Shown here in pieces: positions 42,501-48,198 of a stretch of 64,000 nucleotides of DNA. Location: assembly GCF_001302265.1 (NCBI RefSeq), contig NZ_LHQM01000008.1:1-64000 (forward strand), given 5' to 3'. A program made the position numbers and the translations under genes. Within the stretch, counting starts at the first letter, position 1. Each line of letters starts with the position of its first letter. This DNA is from Streptococcus phocae. Its GTDB lineage: Bacteria > Bacillota > Bacilli > Lactobacillales > Streptococcaceae. The notes under the pieces were generated by a model. That model was not told the origin of the DNA, searched no databases, and worked only from the letters and a program-made list of their open reading frames with translations.

Positions 42501-43667
42501 TTATTTTACACTATTCATAAACATATCTGTAACATTCCCTGCGACTTCATCTTTGATATGCGTGTATTTGCTAGTCATATAACTTGTAGAGTGACCTAAC
42601 GCCGCAGACATATGTTGTATCGGAACTCCAGCTATCTGTCCTTGTGTAGCAAAGAAGTGTCTCATCATGTGCGGGGTAAAGTAGACTTCGCATTTTTTGT
42701 TTACTTTTCCAAAAAGGTAGTAGATGTATTCGTTGTAGATTGGCTTGCCTGCGAGGGACGACTTTACTTTTTTATCGTCTCCTAAAAACAAAAAATCTGT
42801 TTTGTTTAAAATGCGATTGTGATTTAAAGCTATTTTTATAGATGTATCAATCGCTTTTTTTAATAAGCGTGATGTGTCGATATCTAAATACACATATCTT
42901 TCAGACGATGCTGTTTTTAGACCTCCTCCATTTTGCCTGGCCCTTGTTCTTGACTCGTCTATCTTTAAGACTGCGCGACCATCGTTGTTATAGGATATGC
43001 TACCTAGTTTTATACCTGCAACCTCACTTTTACGTAGTCCGAGGTAAGTTATCCTAACCATCACATAATCATAATCATCGAGCGTTTGCCTAGCAACTTT
43101 ATCCCAAGCTTTGAACTCATCTATAGACCTGCGTTTGTCGATGGGTTTTATCTTACTAGTGCCAATATCGATAAACTCAATATTATTATCATCAAGCATT
43201 TTATTTTTGACAGCGTGATTTAACATGATGCTAAAAATGTCATGTAAGTGTTTTACTGTGCTTTTTGCATGTGTATTGAGTAAATCGTTGATATAGTTTT
43301 CGTAGTCTATGCGATTAATAGCGTCCATTTTTTTATTGCCGAATTTGGGGCCGATATGCTTGCTAAAGTTATTGATACGCTCTCTGTATGTGTCAGGAGA
43401 CCACGATCCGGTCTTTAATCTGTTGTCCACATATATGTCCCAATACTCATTAACTGTCAGATTTTTATTATAGGCAAATTCATTGTTTTCTATTTTGTGT
43501 TCGATTTCAGCAAGTGCGATTCTTGCTTCCTGCAACGTTTTTAGATTGCTCTTAGTAGCTTCTCTTTTTTTGCCGTCTATCAAAAAGCTCCTACGGACAT
43601 AGTAGCGCTTGCCTTTCTTTGTATCATAGGTGAAAATATTTGGGTATTTTGTTTTATTGTATTTCAT
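42501..43667 (-). CDS. int: Prophage tyrosine recombinase (integrase)
   Basis: 388 residues. N-terminal arm-binding domain, SAM-like core-binding domain (about 60-160), catalytic domain with Arg in YLGLRKSEVAGIK, His-x-x-Arg in TPHMMRHFFATQG, and the Tyr nucleophile in YMTSKYTHIKDEV. It integrates and excises the prophage. Its ribosome binding site GAAAGGAT can be sequestered by ATCCTTTC 29 nt further upstream. Confidence 0.95.
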   Translation of the reverse strand: MKYNKTKYPNIFTYDTKKGKRYYVRRSFLIDGKKREATKSNLKTLQEARIALAEIEHKIENNEFAYNKNLTVNEYWDIYVDNRLKTGSWSPDTYRERINNFSKHIGPKFGNKKMDAINRIDYENYINDLLNTHAKSTVKHLHDIFSIMLNHAVKNKMLDDNNIEFIDIGTSKIKPIDKRRSIDEFKAWDKVARQTLDDYDYVMVRITYLGLRKSEVAGIKLGSISYNNDGRAVLKIDESRTRARQNGGGLKTASSERYVYLDIDTSRLLKKAIDTSIKIALNHNRILNKTDFLFLGDDKKVKSSLAGKPIYNEYIYYLFGKVNKKCEVYFTPHMMRHFFATQGQIAGVPIQHMSAALGHSTSYMTSKYTHIKDEVAGNVTDMFMNSVK

Positions 43668-43673
43668 TTTTAA

Positions 43674-43718
43674 ATCCTTTCGTCATTTTGACTTTTGGAC
43701 GAGGTCGTTTGAAAGGAT
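43674..43718 (-). promoter_or_regulatory. Hairpin that can hide the integrase ribosome binding site
   Basis: Complementary 8-mers ATCCTTTC (43674-43681) and GAAAGGAT (43711-43718) on the + strand. In the integrase mRNA the Shine-Dalgarno GAAAGGAT would be the 3' arm, 6 nt before the ATG. A leader peptide ORF of 18 codons (from an ATG at 43708, minus strand, behind AGGAGGTG) overlaps the hairpin. Confidence 0.45.
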
Positions 43719-43719
43719 G

Positions 43720-43843
43720 TTGGCATCACCTCCTAAAAATGATATAATTAAGTACAAGAAAACGAGCCATTTAATGCTTTTTTTCTTATGCAGTTTTGCC
43801 TCACGCTCAGACTCGCCAAAGTTTGAGAGCGTGGGGCTTTTTT
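43720..43843 (+). ncRNA. Candidate small RNA with consensus promoter and terminator
   Basis: -35 TTGGCA (43720-43725), 17-bp spacer, -10 TATAAT (43743-43748), predicted start ~43755. The terminator pairs GCCTCACGCTC (43798-43808) with GAGCGTGGGGC (43827-43837), one G-U pair, then T6. The ~90-nt transcript runs opposite to the lysogeny genes and has no ORF with a binding site. Function unknown; antisense control of int read-through is one possibility. Confidence 0.55.
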
Positions 43844-44393
43844 ATTTAAAGAAATTATTAACATTTACGTACTGAGCCTGCGTAAGCTTAGTTTTTAAGG
43901 TTTTAACTTCTCCGGTTTGTATATTTCTTAAGGCTACCGCTGCTTTTCCAGGTATTTCTTCAGAAGTGGTTGTGGCAGTAGTGTTAATGGTTCCTTTTTT
44001 CTTTCTAGCCCCACCAGCCATTCCACCGATAATGGTTCCAACACCTGGCGCCAAAACTGTACCTATTGCTGCCCCTCCTAGAACACTACCAGAACGCCCT
44101 TTTTGAGTAGTTTTCCCTTTTGTTACTGTTTTTTCAATAATTCGTGAACCATCAAATTGAAGGTTAACAAACTCATAAAGCTCAGGAGTTTCAGAATAAA
44201 AACCAATATAATATTTTCCATCTATGGTTTTTCGTATGGTCGTTGGTGCTCCTAGTCCTAAATTTAGGGCAGGGGGTAGAATTGTTTTGCTTTCTTGTGA
44301 GGCTTTTTTTCTTAGTTCGTTAGCTTTAATTGCACCCTCTTTAGCTTTCCCTACAGCTGTTATGGCAAATTCTTTTAACTTAGCTATATCCAT
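43842..44393 (-). CDS. Glycine-zipper protein in the lysogeny module
   Basis: 183 residues, no recognised family. N-terminal charged helix (MDIAKLKEFAITAVGKAKEG), a beta-rich middle (YYIGFYSETPELYEFVNLQF), a glycine-zipper stretch (SVLGGAAIGTVLAPGVGTII, ~105-130) followed by ARKKKGT. Such zippers insert into or cross membranes. Genes in this slot, between integrase and repressor, are expressed in the lysogen and often serve in superinfection exclusion; that role is inference only. Confidence 0.7.
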   Translation of the reverse strand: MDIAKLKEFAITAVGKAKEGAIKANELRKKASQESKTILPPALNLGLGAPTTIRKTIDGKYYIGFYSETPELYEFVNLQFDGSRIIEKTVTKGKTTQKGRSGSVLGGAAIGTVLAPGVGTIIGGMAGGARKKKGTINTTATTTSEEIPGKAAVALRNIQTGEVKTLKTKLTQAQYVNVNNFFK

Positions 44394-44403
44394 GCTTGTC
44401 TCC

Positions 44404-44787
44404 TTAACTAATTAAAAACTCTAATTCTTTCTTGATCATCACTTCGTCAGCGATTGAGGTCAGTTCATACTTTTCCATGAATTGGATGTAGTTGAAATCC
44501 TCCATATTATCCCAATAGTATAGCTCTTCTTTTAAGAGATGGTGTATCATACATCTATCTGCTTGTAGCTCTGCTTTTTCTTTATTTAGTTTGTAATAAC
44601 TCGCAGTATGTTCTCTATGTCCTAGTTCATGATAGATGACTTTGTGCTTGTATACGCCGTCAAGATAAGTGTCAATCGCAATGACGTTGTGTTTTTTATT
44701 AAACATTCCAGGGGTGTTTGTACCCCTACCGTCAAAGTACACTAAATCGATTCCTTTTTCCTGACAGACTGTTTCTGGTGTCATCAT
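44404..44787 (-). CDS. ImmA/IrrE-family metallopeptidase
   Basis: 127 residues with the zinc motif HELGH (VIYHELGHREHTA) and downstream Glu/Asp (AELQADRCMIHHLL). In ICEBs1-type elements ImmA cleaves the repressor ImmR to start induction; here the adjacent upstream gene is a small XRE repressor, the expected substrate. Spaced 13 bp from it, co-transcribed leftward. Confidence 0.9.
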   Translation of the reverse strand: MMTPETVCQEKGIDLVYFDGRGTNTPGMFNKKHNVIAIDTYLDGVYKHKVIYHELGHREHTASYYKLNKEKAELQADRCMIHHLLKEELYYWDNMEDFNYIQFMEKYELTSIADEVMIKKELEFLIS

Positions 44788-44800
44788 AGAGCTGTCCTCT

Positions 44801-45160
44801 CTATTTTCTATTTTTGATGCGCGTTTCCAATATAGATGTGATAAGATCTATATCCTCGTCGTTGAGTTCGTGGCCGTCGAAGAAGAAGGTTTCTTCTGCA
44901 TCTTTTTTCAGATCAATTGCAGACGGGGTATGGCCACTTTGTGCAATCTTAGGATTATCTGTCCTGCCAAGTAAATAGTCGGTAGAAACATTAAAGTAGT
45001 TAGCTATTTTTTCTATTGGGTCTGTATTAGCCGTTTTTTTACTTTTTAAATTATAAATGTAGTTTTCACTCAGCCCTATATCAGTTGCGACCTTTTGGAG
45101 AGATACTCCTCTTTTTTTAGCTAAGGCTTCAATTCTTGAATACACCTCAAACATTGTCAT
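44801..45160 (-). CDS. ImmR/CI-like XRE repressor
   Basis: 119 residues. Helix-turn-helix in the first 65 (SLQKVATDIGLSENYIYNLK, then FNVSTDYLLGRTD), acidic C-terminal tail, no LexA-type peptidase domain, which fits cleavage in trans by the neighbouring ImmA-like protease. AAAGG precedes the ATG. The likely operators lie in 45180-45435, where several related AGTTA/TTTTTAC motifs occur. Confidence 0.9.
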   Translation of the reverse strand: MTMFEVYSRIEALAKKRGVSLQKVATDIGLSENYIYNLKSKKTANTDPIEKIANYFNVSTDYLLGRTDNPKIAQSGHTPSAIDLKKDAEETFFFDGHELNDEDIDLITSILETRIKNRK

Positions 45161-45215
45161 ATCAACCTTTCTGAAAGTATGACAAAAAATATTTAACTTT
45201 TTCGAGTAAAAACTA

Positions 45216-45358
45216 TTGACTTAGTTCACACGATAGAGTAAAATAGTTTTTGTAAGATAGTTAGTAAAAAACGAAGTTAAACTTTTTACAAATCTTTTTT
45301 AAAGTAGTTGGGGAACTGCGCAATATAAAAGAGTTATAAAGGTTATAACTAGGTTTTT
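45216..45358 (+). ncRNA. Rightward promoter and candidate ~105-nt RNA next to the repressor
   Basis: TTGACT (45216-45221), 17-bp spacer, TAAAAT (45239-45244) is a near-consensus promoter facing away from the repressor gene, in the position of PR. About 80 bp into the transcript AGTTATAA (45332-45339) pairs with TTATAACT (45343-45350), followed by GGTTTTTC, an AT-rich terminator or attenuator. No convincing ORF follows. Either a short RNA is made or the lytic transcript is attenuated here. Confidence 0.5.
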
Positions 45359-45431
45359 CTTATGCCTTCATTTTACATTAACGTGTAAAATAAGTCAACA
45401 CAAAAATGTTATTTTTTACTAACTTTCTTAC
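45252..45431. repeat. 20-bp inverted repeat in the immunity region
   Basis: GTAAGATAGTTAGTAAAAAA (45252-45271) is the reverse complement of 45412-45431 except for one base. The left arm begins at the predicted start of the rightward transcript; the right arm lies just behind the terminator of the leftward RNA. Repressor operators in opposite orientation are the simplest explanation. Confidence 0.75.
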
Positions 45432-45436
45432 TTACA

Positions 45437-45786
45437 AAAATAAAACACCACCTAGCTGCTATCTAGATGGTGCTACGGAAATTATTCTGCTCAAACTAAT
45501 AGCAGTAGTCAACAACACTTCGCCGGTATCGTCCCCGGCACTGGAGTAGAAAATGATTCTCGATTTTGATTTCCTATTCTTCGTCGCTTTTGCGAGCGAC
45601 AGCCAGTTTGCAATTTCTGTGGTCGTCCGGCCAGGACGCCAATGAAGATATAGGAACCCCTATTGAATCTTGCTAGTCAAGTGCGGTAGGCAAAAGGAAA
45701 ACCTACAAACGAATCCATCTTCTACTGAGACACAGTCTCCTTCAAAAACTCGGACAAATAATACGTCCTCCTTTCATATAAAGGGT
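45437..45786 (-). ncRNA. Candidate structured ~350-nt phage RNA
   Basis: Minus-strand promoter: -35 TTGATT (45820-45815), 16-bp spacer, -10 TATAAT (45798-45793), start near 45786. A strong terminator (CACCATCTAG with CTAGGTGGTG, one G-U, then TTTTATTTTT) ends it at ~45437. Between them there are at least seven local stems, e.g. GAGAC-UGU-GUCUC, GUAGG...CCUAC, AUAGG-GGUU-CCUAU, CGUCC-UGGC-CGGACG, GUCGCU...AGCGAC, GCCGG...CCGGC, CUGCU...AGCAG. No ORF longer than ~13 codons fits. It resembles none of the RNA classes I can recall with confidence. Confidence 0.7.
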
Positions 45787-45850
45787 ACCTACATTATATA
45801 TTTGTAAGTCAAAAAATCAAGATGGATACTGTTTAAATTGAGCAGAATAA
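45482..45850. repeat. Inverted repeat shared by the structured RNA and the cro leader
   Basis: TTATTCTGCTCAA (45482-45494) and TTGAGCAGAATAA (45838-45850) are exact reverse complements. After a 2-nt gap the match continues with TTTCCGT. Hence the 3' part of the leftward RNA and the start of the rightward cro transcript carry the same ~20-nt sequence. Confidence 0.8.
45802..45830 (+). promoter_or_regulatory. Possible promoter of the rightward early operon
   Basis: TTGTAA (45802-45807), 17-bp spacer, GATACT (45825-45830). It overlaps the leftward RNA promoter face to face, so polymerase could occupy only one of them. The -10 is weak; the assignment is tentative. Confidence 0.35.
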
Positions 45851-45904
45851 CGTTTCCGTTAAGTTGTTTTAAATAAATCTACTTACTAGAAAGGAGTCTA
45901 ACGC

Positions 45905-46096
45905 ATGTCAGACAACACAGTCGCTGTTGAAAAAATTAAGAAGTATCTGCTTGACAACAAGCTAAAACAAGTTGACTTAGCGGTTACCTATAATAAAGAA
46001 CCGCAAGATGTGGCGAATATCTTAGCTGGAAGAAAAAAAGATCCAGCATCAAATCGTTTTGTCTTGAAAGTTATTTCAGATTTAAAAATTAGATAG
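45905..46096 (+). CDS. Small Cro-like / XRE DNA-binding protein
   Basis: 63 residues. KLKQVDLAVTYNKEPQDVANILAG reads as a helix-turn-helix with a divergent turn. First gene of the rightward early operon, behind AAAGGAG. Position and size suggest a Cro-type repressor or antirepressor; no further evidence. Confidence 0.65.
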   Translation: MSDNTVAVEKIKKYLLDNKLKQVDLAVTYNKEPQDVANILAGRKKDPASNRFVLKVISDLKIR

Positions 46097-46107
46097 AAGA
46101 GAATTAT

Positions 46108-46347
46108 ATGAACCAATTGCTTAACGCAATACTAGAAAGGAACCTTATGACAGACGCAGAAAAACAAAACTATGATGCCCTTTTCATTAACATTTTTGAA
46201 CGTTTAGAAAAACTGGAGGAAGGCTATGATTTTAGCTCCGTAGTTACAACTACGGAGGTCCAAAATAGCGGCGGTGTTCAATATCGTGAATGCCAAGAAG
46301 ACGGAACTGTAGTCAAAACAGTATCCAAGAGGAGCTTAGGCTACTGA
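46108..46347 (+). CDS. Hypothetical small phage protein
   Basis: 79 residues; a second ATG at codon 14 (MTDAEKQNYDALF) follows AAAGGAACCTT and is the more likely start (46147). Acidic helical N-terminal half, polar C-terminal half (TTEVQNSGGVQYREC). Not recognised. It directly follows the Cro-like gene. Confidence 0.6.
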   Translation: MNQLLNAILERNLMTDAEKQNYDALFINIFERLEKLEEGYDFSSVVTTTEVQNSGGVQYRECQEDGTVVKTVSKRSLGY

Positions 46348-46363
46348 TGATTACAACAAAAAA

Positions 46364-46417
46364 AGTCCGACGGCAATCGGACTCAAAACAAATAATATTT
46401 ACTTAAATTATAACACA
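46364..46417. repeat. Hairpin plus conserved 17-mer, copy 1
   Basis: AGTCCGA (46364-46370) pairs with TCGGACT (46377-46383); A7 precedes the stem, so it would terminate minus-strand transcripts. ACTTAAATTATAACACA (46401-46417) follows and leads into the binding site of the next gene. The same arrangement recurs at 47834-47882. Confidence 0.7.
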
Positions 46418-46429
46418 AAGGAGAAAGTT

Positions 46430-46681
46430 ATGGACAAAATTTTGATAAGTTTGTCCGACTGGATAAGAGACACCATAGAAAAAACAGTTAACAATTTAGT
46501 CCAAATGAAATTAGACGAACTCAACGCCGAGTTATGGACAAGAGAAAAAGTAGCAGACAGGCTTAACATGAGCCCTGGCACTTTTGACAAATACTACAGA
46601 TACGACAAAAATTTTCCAAAGGAATTGCCAGCTGTCCGTTGGAAAAAAGCTGAAATAATCGCATGGCTAAATAATAAATGA
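46430..46681 (+). CDS. DUF771 / excisionase-like DNA-binding protein
   Basis: 83 residues. The C-terminal half is a MerR/excisionase-like winged helix (LWTREKVADRLNMSPGTFDK, then ELPAVRWKKAEIIAWLNNK). DUF771 proteins are common in streptococcal phages and are presumed to bind DNA, perhaps near the integrase arms. AAAGGAG precedes the ATG. Confidence 0.8.
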   Translation: MDKILISLSDWIRDTIEKTVNNLVQMKLDELNAELWTREKVADRLNMSPGTFDKYYRYDKNFPKELPAVRWKKAEIIAWLNNK

Positions 46682-46713
46682 GACTTTTGGACGAGGTCGA
46701 TCAGGAGAATAAC

Positions 46714-46884
46714 ATGAACAAACTAGAAATATTTTTATTAGCAACAACAATTATCTTAGCAATCATTGCTAGGGTGCAACACGAAATCATTAGAAAGCAT
46801 AACTCGGTGGAAAACAGAAAGAAAATCTTCAGGGAAGTGGCTTTAGAAAACAGCAAGAAATGGAGTGCAGAACGTTATGTCTAA
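46714..46884 (+). CDS. Small membrane-anchored phage protein
   Basis: 56 residues from the ATG after CAGGAGAATAAC. One membrane helix (IFLLATTIILAIIARVQ) and a basic cytoplasmic tail. The DNA just before the start contains the 18-mer GACTTTTGGACGAGGTCG that also lies upstream of the integrase gene. Function unknown. Confidence 0.65.
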   Translation: MNKLEIFLLATTIILAIIARVQHEIIRKHNSVENRKKIFREVALENSKKWSAERYV

Positions 46885-47080
46885 ATGGGAATTACAAAAA
46901 CAACTACTGGAAAATGCGACAGATTTTGAGAGCACAGTTGAGGCTTTACTTGACTTAAACGAGTCTGGCGAAATATCTGATCTGGAACTCTTACTGAATT
47001 TAAAGGATAAATTCAGAAGCTATTCCAAAGAAAAAATACGTATCCTTAATGAAATTCTCAAGCTAGGAGGCGCAGAATGA
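46877..47080 (+). CDS. Hypothetical early phage protein
   Basis: 67 residues from the ATG after GGAGTGCAGAACGTT (MSKWELQKQLLENATDFE). Overlaps the upstream gene by 8 bp and the next by 4 bp. All-helical, acidic. Not recognised. Confidence 0.65.
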   Translation: MSKWELQKQLLENATDFESTVEALLDLNESGEISDLELLLNLKDKFRSYSKEKIRILNEILKLGGAE

Positions 47081-47463
47081 TGACAACTTTTGAAAAGATT
47101 ATTAAGAACCTTAATCGGATTGAGGGGGAGTTAGTTAAACCTGAAGCTGAAAGACGAGATAGCTTACCTATCCTATCTGCTCAGTTGAGTGCTATCAAGC
47201 AAGATTTAAAATTGATGCTTTGGATTGAACTACCGACGTTAAACGACGGAGAAAAATATGAAGCTCTTTATCAAGGGAATGATTTTAAATTCAGTGAAAC
47301 TTTCTTAGAGCGCCAAGCGACGAGAAAAGCCTTTTGGAGACGATTAGCTAAAGAAACTTTTAAAGAGGATCAGGATAAGAGGAACTTTGTTAAGTTGGCT
47401 GAGAAAGAATTTAAAGATGCAACTTTGTCATGGCAAGAATTTTTGTGGGGTAAAAAAGAATGA
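47077..47463 (+). CDS. Hypothetical early phage protein
   Basis: 128 residues, starting ATGATG 7 bp after GGAGG. Helical, charged, with a leucine-rich central segment (ILSAQLSAIKQDLKLMLWIEL). Overlaps both neighbours. Not recognised; typical of the uncharacterised early genes of streptococcal phages. Confidence 0.65.
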   Translation: MMTTFEKIIKNLNRIEGELVKPEAERRDSLPILSAQLSAIKQDLKLMLWIELPTLNDGEKYEALYQGNDFKFSETFLERQATRKAFWRRLAKETFKEDQDKRNFVKLAEKEFKDATLSWQEFLWGKKE

Positions 47464-47576
47464 ATATATTTCTAAAATTCATCGATGAAACCCGAGCTGG
47501 TCTAAATGATATTTTACAAAAAAAGGGCTCTCTTGTTCCCAAAGCCAAGCCTTGGCAGACGCAGTTTTTATACTAA
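47460..47576 (+). CDS. Very small phage ORF
   Basis: 38 codons (MNIFLKFIDETRAGLNDILQ...). Its ATG overlaps the preceding stop (ATGA), which implies translational coupling. The C-terminal end is Lys/Pro/Trp-rich (KAKPWQTQFLY). Unknown. Confidence 0.5.
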   Translation: MNIFLKFIDETRAGLNDILQKKGSLVPKAKPWQTQFLY

Positions 47577-47607
47577 CAGCTTTAAAACAAGTAATTGAGG
47601 AGAGAAA

Positions 47608-47811
47608 ATGAACTATTTAGAATATGCACTAGCTTATCTTGAACGTGAGTTAGAAATTATTGATAACGAAGTTATTGAAGTTGAGCTGCCTGACGGAGAT
47701 TGGGAATTTGTACCTAACCCATGCTACGAGGAAGGCTTGCATGACAGTCCCTATTATCGTAGCCAGGTTGCTAAAGACATTCTTGATATTAAAGGACTTT
47801 TGGGGAGGTGA
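47608..47811 (+). CDS. Hypothetical acidic phage protein
   Basis: 67 residues behind GAGGAGAG. Strongly acidic (ELEIIDNEVIEVELPDGDWE), possibly a DNA-mimic-like small protein, but this is only a composition-based remark. Not recognised. Confidence 0.6.
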   Translation: MNYLEYALAYLERELEIIDNEVIEVELPDGDWEFVPNPCYEEGLHDSPYYRSQVAKDILDIKGLLGR

Positions 47812-47833
47812 GGCTATTGATTGCATTAAAAAA

Positions 47834-47882
47834 GACGGCTTAGGAAACCGTCAACAATTATACACACTTAAATTATAACACA
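47834..47882. repeat. Hairpin plus conserved 17-mer, copy 2
   Basis: GACGG (47834-47838) pairs with CCGTC (47848-47852), preceded by A6; the identical 17-mer ACTTAAATTATAACACA (47866-47882) follows and leads to the ribosome binding site of the next gene. Confidence 0.7.
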
Positions 47883-47898
47883 GAAAGAGAGAAACACA

Positions 47899-48198
47899 AT
47901 GATTGAAGTAACTTTTAAAGCAGAGAGCATGGCAGGTGTTTTTGATGCTATGCGTGAAGCTCTGGATATGCCGAAGACAGTAACCAAGGATGTTGTTGAA
48001 GAAAAATCAGCCCCTGAAAAGAAAGAAGAATCTGCAACTTTGACATTAGCTGATATCAAGAAAATGGCTAAAGCCAAGGTTGAAGAAGGGAAGTCAAAGG
48101 ACATCAAGGAAGTCTTGAAAGAGATGGACGTCGCAAAAGTCGGCGAACTTGAAGAAAACCAGTTTGCGGAGTTTGTTGAGAAGTTGGAGGCTCTCTAA
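47899..48198 (+). CDS. Phage protein preceding the DUF2800 gene
   Basis: 99 residues. A Lys/Glu-rich central part (EEKSAPEKKEES) links an N-terminal segment to a helical C-terminal domain (ADIKKMAKAKVEEGKSKDIK) resembling short protein-protein docking domains. It overlaps the DUF2800 gene by one base and is probably part of the replication/recombination module. Confidence 0.7.
   Translation: MIEVTFKAESMAGVFDAMREALDMPKTVTKDVVEEKSAPEKKEESATLTLADIKKMAKAKVEEGKSKDIKEVLKEMDVAKVGELEENQFAEFVEKLEAL

Noticed and set aside
43774-43878. 34-codon ORF in the small RNA (MLFFLCSFASRSDSP...) as an Fst-like type I toxin
   Set aside because: No Shine-Dalgarno, composition unlike Fst, and it runs through the terminator stem.
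45361-45387. ATG ORF of 8 codons (MPSFYINV) as an arbitrium-like signal peptide
   Set aside because: No ribosome binding site, no signal sequence and no AimR-type receptor gene nearby.
45437-45786. Retron, group I/II intron, tmRNA or RNase P explanation for the structured RNA
   Set aside because: No reverse transcriptase or intron protein is adjacent and none of the conserved sequence landmarks of these RNAs is visible.
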